64,000 nt of DNA, taken from NCBI GenBank assembly GCA_029168955.1, contig JAPDOI010000695.1, positions 1-64,000 of the forward strand, given 5' to 3'. Under the pieces are notes generated by a model. It saw only the letters and a program-made list of their open reading frames with translations, had not been told where the DNA came from and did not search any database. This document shows, one piece after another, positions 35,473 through 44,995 of this stretch; within the stretch, counting starts at the first letter, position 1; every line of letters begins with the position of its first letter. This DNA comes from Aplectana chamaeleonis (taxonomy: Eukaryota; Nematoda; Chromadorea; Rhabditida; Cosmocercidae). The translations under genes were made by a program, and so were the position numbers.

Positions 35473-35734
35473 TAGTTTTCCATGTTTTTGAGTAGGGAAT
35501 TCGACTAAAGTGGGGTTAATAGGGAAAAGTCCCCACAGAACACCCACATACCGGAGAAAAACTGTAAAATGAAATTTCGGAATTAATCAAATATGTCTGT
35601 TTGTGTGTTTCGGTAGACTACGGACAACGCATCGAACCTGACGTCGGGGAAATGGTAGCGTGCTTCAAAATTCCTAGGTACTGTCGTTCTCTGTCTCGTT
35701 CTCCGGTCCGCATTTGCGTGTATTGAATCATGCG

Positions 35735-35786
35735 ACACGTGTTAATCGTGCTGGGACCCCTTGGTCCCAGCACGATTAACACGTGT
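35735..35786. repeat. Perfect 24-bp-arm hairpin
   Basis: ACACGTGTTAATCGTGCTGG and four further bases are exactly complemented after a CCTT loop. It lies in Y10. A diverged inverted relative of this hairpin and its flank (CTCCGGTCCGCATTTGCG) is at 52,620-52,745. Confidence 0.9.
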
Positions 35787-36109
35787 AATTGACTCTCCTT
35801 TCTGTTTCCTGCACTGAAAATTCTTTAAAAATAAGAGTGGTCAATGTACATACATGCTGGGATGTTAGAACCTTTCGTGAGAAAAAATATTTGAAAATTC
35901 GTTGCCTGTTGATACGGCTATACGAATGCAGGACAACTGTTATAGGAGGTTGGCCGGGTGGCCCAATGAATAGACTGGCCCTCGAGATTTTCAACCACTT
36001 CCTGGCCGTTTTTTGTCGCACTTCCGTTCTTGCTCTTCTTAGAGAGACCCAAAGCTTACCTTTTCGCCAAAAGAAAGCACAAATGTTTCATCGTGAACGC
36101 TGCCTTTAG

Positions 36110-36483
36110 GTGGGGAATATCCAATCTTTTCATTGTTACGAATTACCTTAGTTCTGCACATTTCCACATTGCATTCATTTTCTATACATTGCGTTTTTGG
36201 CACATTCATTATTAAGTATGCTTTTCAAAGATTGCCTTTTGCTGTCGTATGAGGCTAAACTGAGCTAAACTATTCACAACCCCCATATGTTCTCGATGAA
36301 GTCTGGATCAGAACAACAAGCGTACTTGTTCTGCGCGGGATAACCTTAGCGTCCAGGTCTTGTGTTGTTGGTGAATTAGCATGTACTGGTGCATTGCCAT
36401 GCACGATGGCTAACGTAGAGCCTCCGTGTTCAATTTATTCTAGTAAATGCATGGGACTGCGACGGTAGATCATCCAAACCCCG
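36110..36483. other. Intergenic, nothing recognised
   Basis: No ORF or terminal repeat seen between MITEs Y10 and Z2. Confidence 0.5.
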
Positions 36484-36664
36484 TTAAAGGCACAGTACAC
36501 CCTCTGATATGAATTTTGAGATTTCCATGTAATTGTGTAGAAAACCTCTCCTGTATAACACGTGCCAAATGCGAGACCTCAATTCCTCCAAATAAGCGAG
36601 ATATACTCAGGCAAACCATCGCTCCGAGCGGGACCGGCTCCTCCCAATTATGACGTCATCGCCC

Positions 36665-36735
36665 GGACAGCGGACGAGGGGCTAACTGGCACCGCGGTCC
36701 CTGTCCGGTGCCAGTTCGCCCCTCGGCCGCTGTCC
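36665..36735. repeat. GC-rich hairpin near the left end of V
   Basis: GGACAGCGGACGAGGGGC.. pairs with ..GCCCCTCGGCCGCTGTCC, with inner AACTGGCACC/GGTGCCAGTT. About 28 paired bases around a 12-base loop. Confidence 0.8.
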
Positions 36736-36974
36736 AGTCGCTCTCGGGGCGACAGCAGTGCGAGCAGTGTTAGCCAGACCGTCACTTGGTACACTGCAAT
36801 CACGGACCCAGCATGGAATCCCACTGCCAATTGTAGTATTTACGCTTTCCAAAGCCTCAGCGATCCTCCGCACTTATCCTCTGTGATTGAATCTCCGCGT
36901 TGCAAAATGTGGGCGGGGTTAGGGGTGCGTGGAGCATTGTGGAGAGGTAGAGCGCGTTTTATGGGAAACTTGTG

Positions 36975-37600
36975 TCGCGTCACTGAAAACGAGTAGCCAT
37001 CAATTGCGAAGTGTGTGCCGCGTCATTGAAAATGGCCGACGATCCATGAGAAGCGTGCTACACGTTATTGAAAACGAGTCGCGCACCATAAGAAGCGTGC
37101 GCCGCATCATGGAAAACGAGTCGCGCACCATAAGAAGCGTGCTCCGCGTCATATAGAAGGAGTCGCGCATTATTATAAGCACGCGCCGCGTCATGGAAAA
37201 TGTGTCGCGCATCATGAGAAGCGTGAGCCGCGTCATGGAAAATGAGTAGCGCACTATGAGAAACGTGCTCCGCATCATGGACTATAAGTCGCGTCATATG
37301 TGAAGCGTGCGCCGCATCATGGAAAACGAGTCGCGCTCCGTAAGGAGCGTGCTCCGCGTATTGGAAAACTAGTCGCGCTCCATAAGAAGCGTGCTCCGCG
37401 TCATGGAAAACGAGTCGCGTACCATAATAAGCGTGCGCCACATCATGGAAAACGAGTCGCGCACCGTAAGAAGCGTGCTCCGCGTCATAGAGAAGGAGTT
37501 GCAAGTTATGAGAAGCACGCGCCGCGTCATGTAAATTGAGTCGCGCACCATGAGAAGCGTGAGCCGCGTCATGGAAAAATCAGTAGTGCTTCATAGGCAG
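36975..37600. repeat. 42-bp minisatellite, about 15 units
   Basis: Diverged units of 42 bp built from CGTCATGGAAAACGAGTCGC and GCACCATAAGAAGCGTGC. Because 42 is divisible by three, open frames with 14-residue periodicity run on both strands, for example minus 37,504-37,058 with repeated LVFHDAEHASYGAR and plus 37,300-37,539 with repeated APRHGKRVA. No start context or codon pattern suggests translation. Confidence 0.95.
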
Positions 37601-37892
37601 CGTGATGGCCATGCGGAGCGTTCTTTTTCCATCTCGATCAATCGCCCGATTTGTGAGTTTTATTCACGCTCAAACAATTTTCGAGAAGGACACGTGTTTG
37701 ATATAAGCTCGGCACGCACAGCACACCGAAACCCATATACTGCTATTTTACCGACTTCCTACTGGCAAAGCCAAATCTCAACATGTTTTAATCTAGCGTT
37801 GGCTAATCTTCTCATCTAGAGTCGTACGGTCTAGGTATTCCGGTAGAATATTTGGAGCAACCCCAGTGTGCGTTAGGCATAAGGCTAACGAT

Positions 37893-37977
37893 GGCATTGA
37901 TACTATTAGTGACAGCCGCTAATGCTGCACTGCCCCACCGGCAGTAGCGGCTGTCAGTAATTTTATCAATATCATAG
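37893..37977. repeat. Imperfect hairpin
   Basis: GATACTATTAGTGACAGCCG pairs with CGGCTGTCAGTAATTTTATC across an 11-base loop, with mismatches. Confidence 0.6.
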
Positions 37978-38118
37978 ACCAGTGCCTCCTCGAACACATT
38001 GCAGGCGCCGAATTCCTTTCTACTCGCGTAATATTTTGTATCTAACACTAACTTCCACTTGTGTCAAAGTCTTTTCATTTGCGAAATGTAGGCTGAGATT
38101 CAGCGGTGATCTACAGGA

Positions 38119-38332
38119 TGCAAAACTAGTTGGGGGGAGGCAATCAAGAACTACCCATAGAAATTAGGAATTTCATTCATGCATGAAAATGAAATTTTTC
38201 TGATTTCCAGATATGTGATAACGTCATCACTCGTTATTTCCTAGCAATCCCATGGAACTAGATTGATTTCTGACAACGGTATCATTCATTCCTCATTTGT
38301 ATTCTGAGTGGCCCCCCTAAACTAGTTTTGCA
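38119..38332. mobile_element. Small MITE, about 214 bp
   Basis: TGCAAAACTAGTTGGGGGG at 38,119 and the complement of TGCAAAACTAGTTTAGGGGG ending 38,332. The target duplication is not clear. Confidence 0.6.
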
Positions 38333-38335
38333 CCG

Positions 38336-39235
38336 TCTTCAGTACTGTGTATATGAGTGCATCTATTTACTTTAAGGTAAACCACCAAGCCTGCCATAGT
38401 TTGCAGAATATCTGAGCCACCTTAGAACTAGATGACAGCATTTGAGAAAATTTTCGACAGTGCGTAATTAATTATTTTTAGCTGATTTTGTGATTTTGCA
38501 GCTTCGGTCTTTTCTGACTTATCCGAGAAGTTTTAGCCTTGAAGCTTCAAGGGTATGTATAATGGCTAACTCCTTAATTATTAGTATTTTCCGACAATAT
38601 CTATTTTTTTTTGAAAATTCGATTCTCGCCTTTTACGATTTTCAAAATAACGATCAATAATTGACGGAAAAATACTATCGACTAGGAACTTGGCCGGTAT
38701 AACATCGGCATGAGTCCTAACGATACTTCGCGTTGTCCATTGAAGGTTGGCGCAAACTCGGTGCACCTATGTTGTAGCTTATGGCACCTAGTTTGCGCCA
38801 ACCATCAATAGTCGCAAAAAAAAGATCGCCAAGTATCACTAGGATCCATGCCGATGTTGTACCGGCCAAGTTCCTAATCGATAGTATTTTTTCGTTAACT
38901 ATTCGTCGTTTTTTTTGAAAATCGATGAAAACGGCGAGAATCGAATTCTCAAAAAAAAACGATCGTTAATTGTTGGAAAATATTGTTTATTAAGGACTTA
39001 GTTATTATTCATAGCTTTGGAGCTTCTAGACTAAGACTTCTCGGATAAGTCAGAAGAGACTGAAGCTGCAAAATCACAAAATCAATTAAAAATCATTAAT
39101 TACGCTCCGTCGAAAATTTTCGCAGACGCAATCATTTTGTTCTAAGGTAGCTCAGATATTCTGTCATTTATGGCAGGTTTGGTGGCTTACCTCAAAGTAG
39201 ACAGGGGCACTCAAAGGTACACAGTACGGAAGATT
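38336..39235. repeat. 0.9-kb palindrome inside element V
   Basis: Arms of about 430 bp meet near 38,770. Outer word CTTCAGTACTGTGTA against its complement ending 39,235; inner word GGTTGGCGCAAACT against AGTTTGCGCCAACC. The arms are diverged but collinear throughout. The inner GCGCAAACTCGGTGC..CTATGTT words recur at 40,900-40,935. Confidence 0.85.
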
Positions 39236-39752
39236 AACACTGAATTCGTAGCATACATATATTTCACAAACAAGCAGGCTTTAGACCAAGTGGAAGGCAG
39301 CGTTAGATAGAAAAGAATTTGATTCTCGAGACTAAAGGAAAAAGTGGGGAAAATGAGGAAACAGGAGAGGAAGAAAAGAACTGGGAGAAGAGGGAAGAAG
39401 AAAGAGAGCGGAATAGAGAAGCAGAAACGAGTAAATAAGCGAATAGAAGCCATCGGTGAAGCTAGGCACGTTCGCCTGAAGAGCCACCGCAGTGCCAACT
39501 GGGACCGAAGATCGCTTCGAGCGGTACTGCTGTCGCCCGGAGAGCGGCTGCTGTGGCTCGAGTAGATGGCTAATTTTCGCTCGGAGCGGAGAGACGGCGC
39601 CACTCGGGTCGCTCTCCGGCCCCCCTCGGAGCGATGGTTTGCCTGAGTACGCGACCACCACAGGCCCGACCCCCTATCAGTTTTTCGGACTCGATAGCGG
39701 CTCGATGAGTGGGTGAATTCCAACAAGTCGCCGTTCTTCAGTCCACTCAGGC

Positions 39753-40514
39753 AGTAACTCCGGCTGAGGGGGCAGGCAATACCGGCTGACTAAACATTGC
39801 ACCCGGGCATGCCCCGGTATTCACTGCCCCCTCAGCCGGTGAATGGTGGAGCGCTCAACCGGCAAGTGTTGGCCCCCTCACACCGCATTCACTGTCCCCT
39901 CAGCCGGTAAATGGAGGTCCGCTCTGCCGGTATTAGTTGCTTACCACGTGAATGATATCGATCAGCAAGTGTAGATAAAGTCCCTAGTAGGCTCTCCCTA
40001 TTCCCCAGCAAGTTCGAGGCTTGCGTTTCATTCCTGAAGCGGCAAGCCTTACCTTGCTTCAAAAATCATGAACTGACCCGCTGTCACGTCCCCACGGTGA
40101 CAACGAACCGTAAGGGGTGAGGGGTCAATGATCCAAATCGTGTGGATGACCACCCGTTCGAATGCCAACACCCGAATCAGCTCGAAGCCCATTTCGCCCG
40201 CTCCGTACATGAGCCTGGTTAGCTTTAGTGTATGTGCCCGATCAGCCGGTGATGTGCTCCGCCATTGATTAATGTCTGTCCGCTCACCCCGTAACGCCAT
40301 GCCCCTCAGCCGGTAATGCTATGTCTGCCCGATCAGCCAGTGACATGCTCGGCCGTGGATTTATGTCCGCCCGCTGACCCGGTAAAGCCATGCTCCTCAG
40401 CCGGTAAAACGCATGCCCGCCCGCTCAACCGGTAAGACGCTCCGCCCCCAAAATAAGCCTGCCCGCTCAGCCGGCAACCCTACTCCTCCGCCCGCTCAGC
40501 CAGTGTCATTATCT
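39753..40514. repeat. CAGCCGGTAA-rich repeat U1
   Basis: A 760-bp unit whose two ends are irregular arrays of (G)CTCAGCCGGTAA spaced about 25-40 bp, around a unique core (about 39,950-40,200). Left end AGTAACTCCGGCTGAG, right end complement ATAATGACACTGGCTGAG. The core carries a minus-strand frame (RLMYGAGEMGFELIRVLAFE) that also occurs in the copies at 56 and 57 kb; recent duplication explains this, so I do not call it a gene. Confidence 0.75.
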
Positions 40515-40753
40515 GAGCATTGCTGGGCTGCCTTCTTATCCTGGCTCGCTCTCGCTCAACGATTGCGAATGAAGAGAAATACGGGCGTGAGACAACTCGT
40601 CCACCAATTTTTCACCTTCAAAAAATAGGCATCTTTAGGGGGTCATAACTCTGTTCACAGGGGTCTTAGACGATTTCAGAGATATCACTGTGATCAGTGT
40701 GTGACACTCTCCAAGATCAGACGAATAATTTTTTGGGTGTCGTGTGCCTTCAA

Positions 40754-42520
40754 TAGGTGATGCCGTTGACGCCGCACTGCAGGCGGCAATGGTCGCGCCT
40801 AGTCCATTCACTTGACAGAATGTGAGAAGGAGACATACAATCGGTACGGAACGCATTGACTATAAGTAAGACTATTGGCTCCTCTTGTCTGTTTAGTACG
40901 CGCACGCACAAACTCGGTGCGCGTATGTTATAACAGGTGAGCACCAAGTTCGAGTCAACGCAAACTGTTCCGGTAAGAGTAGGGTAAAAGTCTCCGTGCG
41001 ACCCGTGCCGACTGTATGACCATGGCTCCTCTAGAGAATAGACAATAGGTATTCACTGAGGAATTTTCGACAATAGTTGGGGTCGATGCGGCATAAGACA
41101 AAGAACATCAACGACAGGTGGCTGTCGCTGAGTGCAGGGTGGTCAGAGCACAAGAAATAGTACGGCGGCGGGGGAGACACATAGATTTCAACTGGACCTG
41201 AGCAAATGTCCTACGAGTACATTTATGGCTCCCGTTTAAATTTTAAGTCTGAGGTAAACCAAGACAGTTAGACGTGAAAAAAGACCGCTTCCTATCAAGA
41301 TAAGTCTAGTTTTCCAGTTTTCGATTACAATACCCGAGCTATCCCTCGTAAAAACGAAGGAAATTTAAAAAAATCGGTGAAAAAGAGTTCGATTTCTCGA
41401 AAAAGGGAGCCTTGTTGCACATTTAGTTTTTTCTTGAATTTATCATAGCGTAGGCGTATTCAAGGTCCAAATCGACCATATTTTCCCCGACATCGCTTTG
41501 CTTTTGAGGTGAACTCAGTTTGCAATCAATTCACTGAAAAGTCGCCGGACCTGCGGCAAGAAACGTCGCGCGCGCCAGACCTGCGATGAAACGTTTCGTA
41601 GCAATTGCACAAGTAATCGAGAAGCATTTTCTATACTTTTTTTCCGAAATGAGCGCCTACGGGGCAAACTTCAGCAGATGAGAATTTTGGAACAACTTCT
41701 AAATCCTTCAGCTGATGTGCTAGGAAACCATTGTGACAAGAAGACCTTTGATTTCAAGTGCCAATAGGTACCTTCACATCACCTTAGCTGTACTTAATTC
41801 ATCGACGGAGCATACGTATTGCTTCCGGAATGCATTAACAATTAAAGCTGAAAGTTTGGAACTGGTGAACCACAGTCGTCGTTTTAGCAGAAATATTGCA
41901 GAGAGAGAAATCTGCTTCAATAACGAATATTGGTCTAGCAATGTTGGCCTAAAGTTTGCGTAACAATTTGTACTACAATTTAAAACTTTAGAAAAACTCA
42001 ACTCAAGAAACTCCTGAGAATCGTACTGTTCTTTCACTAAGTTGGGCTAAATTTTTTTCAAAAGGTGACTACTGTAACTTGGCTTTTTTAAATTGAACAG
42101 GGCGCACAATTTCAATTATAAGGAAGCAAAAAGGATTTTATTGGATCTTTGTATTATTCGGAAATTAATCGAAAATTCGGCTTCAATATTCGGATAAAAC
42201 CTTGAGCAACCTTGAAATCAAACGTCAGTCTGATTTTCGAATTGAATCATCAATTCAAAAAAAAATTCAGCGGACTCATTCGGAGCCACAATTCAATTGA
42301 AATGTTTGGAGAGAATAATTCCGGAGAAGCAGTTGATCAGAAAATTCTAAGAGGTTGTTCAATTCGTTGATTCAAAATCTTCGCATGCGCTTGGCTAGTG
42401 CGCGATTTCCCATTTTTTTCAGCATTTTCCCGAACTCCGGCCGTGAAGTTGTCCTGTTTTGCCTTCATTGGAAAATAACCTCCTCCTCTTTATCAGGGAG
42501 AGACCGCTGGGCGCAATGGC
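40754..42520. other. Intergenic, nothing recognised
   Basis: AT-rich towards 42,150, with a short AATATTCGG-type simple tract near 42,180. Frames up to 87 codons show no motif. Confidence 0.45.
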
Positions 42521-42524
42521 GCAG

Positions 42525-42749
42525 TGCAATGACGCGCTGTCACACACGTCACTTACGGAGAAGATAGCCCAGCAACCCTGCGTTGGAGGAAAATGGCAAA
42601 TACCGGGGGCGTGAAAATACAGGGCGAACTCATGTAGCGGCGTTGTGGGTCATTTTTGACACTTCAAAATGCATAGGCATTATTTTGTAGGACATGCGGC
42701 TCGATCTACATTGTTATCCCATCCACGCTTACGAGCGTGTATGCTGCCT
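42525..42749. mobile_element. TTAA MITE, X family, right half only (X2)
   Basis: Matches the right half of X1, including AGCAACCCTGCGTTGGAGG, GGGGGCGTGAAAATAC, CACTTCAAAATGC and GCTTACGAGCGTGTATGC. It ends GCTGCCT at TTAA (42,750-42,753), which it shares with Y6. The left end is missing. Confidence 0.75.
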
Positions 42750-42753
42750 TTAA

Positions 42754-43200
42754 AGGCAGTGTTCACGATAAATCTCGTTCCCGAGGTCTCAGTGTGAAAC
42801 ACTAAGTTGGCAGATGCTGTAGAGGATAGGGTCGAAGAAAGCAACGAAAACTGGCCAGAAATAAATACAAACGGCTTTGAAAGCTCTCCCAGTGCGCCTA
42901 CCTATCCCGGTCCGCCCACCAATCGGACGAACTTGTGGCGCCGCACACGTTTCGATGGCAATTTGCCAAGCAACTCTGCCGCGATTAGCATGATCGTCTC
43001 GCGCAGATTTCGCGATTAGCGCGCGCTTGCTGAAATCACCAGGGCCCATGATTCTCGTCCACGCCCTGAATTTGGTAAACGTTATTTTGACTTGTTCTGG
43101 ACGTTTTTCTTCGCTGTTTCTTCACTATTAGTTACCTCATGACCAAACAATCCAATTTTTGGGTCGAACTCGAGTGCGATATTCATCGTCAACACTGCCT
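42754..43200. mobile_element. TTAA MITE (Y6)
   Basis: A 447-bp element, AGGCAGTGTTCACGATAA to ATCGTCAACACTGCCT, between TTAA 42,750-42,753 and TTAA 43,201-43,204. Confidence 0.9.
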
Positions 43201-43204
43201 TTAA

Positions 43205-44180
43205 GGCCAAATTACTACAGTCCCTGATGTACACGGATCAGCTTCTTCTCACTTCTGAATTTGCTCTCGGTACCTCGATTAAAACTGAAACCTCCTTTGA
43301 GCTCTTCATCGCTGCAAAATTGTAATTTTTGATTAGCTTTTTCTGGCCTCTTCGGACTTTCTCAACAGACCTTCACAAAAGTGCACCGAACTACTACAGG
43401 ACGGCAGTAATAATTTAGTGATCATTTCTTCTTTCACCATTCCGTTCCACTTATTTACATAAATTCGTTTTGGAAGGAGATGAGAAATGGGAAAGAGGAA
43501 AGAAGAGATGAGAATCTAAGTATCACCGGTACTGCAATAGTATGACAGTCATTAGTCATGCAAACTGCGGAAATAACAAGACTTTCCCAAAAGCACCTCT
43601 CATACTGCATGACAAATCATCGAAGTTGGCAGATCGAGGGACTGATAGTTCAGAACCAGGGCGTATTCTCTAGGAGTCGTGACTGAATCACATTTGAGCC
43701 TAAACGAACAAACATATTTTAGCTCTCGTAATAGAGATGGAGCGCTTGCATCCGTAGAAAACTCAAAGAGGCTTTTGCCAACAATTTAAAATGGATTCTG
43801 ATTAGTGACCTTCGCAAAAATTAGAGAAAATTGTAGAAGAATTGTGGGTCAGCCGAACATTATAATACCGGTGATATCTTCTGCGTTTTGTGCGTCGAAC
43901 CTCGCAATGATGAGTTCCTCGCGTTTTGTGTCACAATTCTGTTCAAAATTGTTCATTAGAATCTAGGGAGAGATTTGAAATCACCATCAAGAGCTATTTC
44001 TTCTTTGACACTTTTCTCTCTCTTGAACAGGGTATATACCGTATCCTCTGTTTAAGAATTGCATGCCCTTCTGATTCTCAGAGCTCTACTTGAGACGTAT
44101 GAACTTCAATTGAAGGTGTAGATAGAGTACTTCTAATTTTTTAGCCCTTTCATTTTGATTTACTGCCTTTCTCGAAGCCG
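43205..44180. other. Intergenic, nothing recognised
   Basis: No ORF above 60 codons or terminal repeat pair recognised. Confidence 0.5.
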
Positions 44181-44796
44181 AATCTTCTTCATCTTTAGCG
44201 TTTGTCCCGCTTCGAAGCGAGGTCCGCTCCCCTGACGCGCTGACGCCACATCCCTTTGTCATGTGCCTGACCAGAAAGCACACCAGCAGCCTTTAAATCA
44301 GCATGCAGCGTGTCAGTGGTATGGTATACTTTTGCAGCACACGGTCGCGTCGCTCTGCACAGCGACAGCGACCGCCTCCCACCCTTTAAATCTATTGCTG
44401 TCGCAGTGCACTGAACAGCGACAGCGACAGTGGTAGCGACAGGCTATGGCACAGTTGCAGTATGTCAGCCCTCCGCGACACGTCGCTGCGAGCCACACGC
44501 AACATCTGTTTATACGACGACCGTTGCCGTTGCTCCGATGCGGGTCCCGCAGCGATTTGTGTGAGATTGCATGCCTGTCGCTCAAGACAGCGACAAAGTA
44601 TACCATACCCCTCAAGCCAGCGCTGCTTCGGTCGTCCTTTGGGTCGTTTTCCAGGCACATTCACCTCCAGGCCTGCCTTGCAAACAGTATCCTCTCCGGC
44701 TCGCAGAATGTGCCCATACCACCGCAGTCGAGCTTCGCGAAGCTTTTTAGCAATTGGAGCTACATCGAAACGTTGTCGAATGTCATCGTTCGTGAT
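44181..44796 (-). pseudogene. 3' part of LINE copy C, interrupted by a MITE
   Basis: Minus strand from 44,796: ITNDDIRQRFDVAPIAKKLREARLRWYGHILRAGEDTV, then NVPGKRPKGRPKQRWL. After the MITE it continues DTLHADLKAAGV, then WRQR and ASKRDKR with stop at 44,195-44,197 and a GAAGAAGA-like tail. Removing the MITE and one TGA (minus-strand sense) gives RWL-DTLHADL in frame. This is the C-terminal end of the same LINE family as copy B. It is continuous in sense with 50,435-51,590, from which it is separated only by the fold-back element. Confidence 0.9.
44316..44611. mobile_element. 296-bp MITE with 3-bp TCA duplication
   Basis: Ends GTGGTATGGTATAC and the complement of GGGGTATGGTATACTTTG, flanked by TCA at 44,313-44,315 and 44,612-44,614. 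A same-length copy lies inverted at 62,496-62,791. The interior is rich in GTCGCTGTCGCT words. A 3-bp target duplication recalls PIF/Harbinger, but the target here is TCA/TGA, so the superfamily is open. Confidence 0.93.
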
Positions 44797-44929
44797 CTCT
44801 GCCAGCGCGTAGCTAGATGCCTCACACGGAAACCGGAGATGCCCAGGGTTTCGGAGGCATATAGTCTAATTTTGACACGAGAATTTACGTAAATTACGGA
44901 AAGTTGAGCCTCAATTGCTGAAATTTTAG

Positions 44930-44995
44930 CTACAGCGCCCGCATAATCTACGTGAATTCTCGCTACAGCATCCGCATATTCTACGTCAATTCTCG
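44930..44995. repeat. Two tandem 33-bp units inside P4
   Basis: CTACAGCGCCCGCATAATCT and CTACAGCATCCGCATATTCT each open a 33-bp unit ending AATTCTCG. Related words recur at 45,325. Confidence 0.7.

Larger units (their letters stand above)
33997..36105. mobile_element. TTAA MITE (Y10) split by a Tc1 transposon
   Basis: The left end AGGCAGTGCTCACCATTAAA (flank TTGA) stops after 32 bases at the Tc1 insertion (34,029). The rest resumes at 35,473 and ends ATCGTGAACGCTGCCT at 36,105 (flank TTAG). Flanking TTAA words are mutated at both sides, so this is an older copy. Confidence 0.75.
36606..39647. mobile_element. TA-flanked 3.0-kb non-autonomous element V
   Basis: Terminal inverted repeats begin CTCAGGCAAACCATCGCTCC and agree for about 23 bp exactly. 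TA duplications lie at 36,604-36,605 and 39,648-39,649. TA suggests a Tc1/mariner-type transposase acted on it. No transposase ORF is present. It contains a hairpin, the 42-bp minisatellite, a 214-bp MITE and a 0.9-kb palindrome. Confidence 0.78.
36488..40749. mobile_element. TTAA MITE Z2, swollen to 4.3 kb by nested insertions
   Basis: The left end AGGCACAGTACACCCTC follows TTAA (36,484-36,487). The right end TCGTGTGCCT precedes a mutated TCAA at 40,750. The first 115 bp and the last ~190 bp align with Z1 (for example AATTCCTCCGAATAAGCGAG-like and GAGACAACTCGTCCACCA). In between sit the TA-flanked element V (36,606-39,647) and repeat U1 (39,753-40,514). The Z sequence between V and U1 (GATAGCGGCTCGATGAGTG) also aligns loosely with Z1. 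Confidence 0.75.

Noticed and set aside
37058..37539. Repeat-peptide ORFs (up to 148 codons)
   Set aside because: A direct consequence of a 42-bp tandem repeat unit divisible by three; several frames on both strands are open at once.
36975..37600. Possible CRISPR-like repeat-spacer array
   Set aside because: Units are contiguous 42-bp tandem repeats without unique spacers, and the genome is eukaryotic.
40049..40300. ORF conserved in three places (40.1, 56.3 and 56.9 kb)
   Set aside because: The three sites are copies of repeat U; near-identity of the DNA explains the shared frame.
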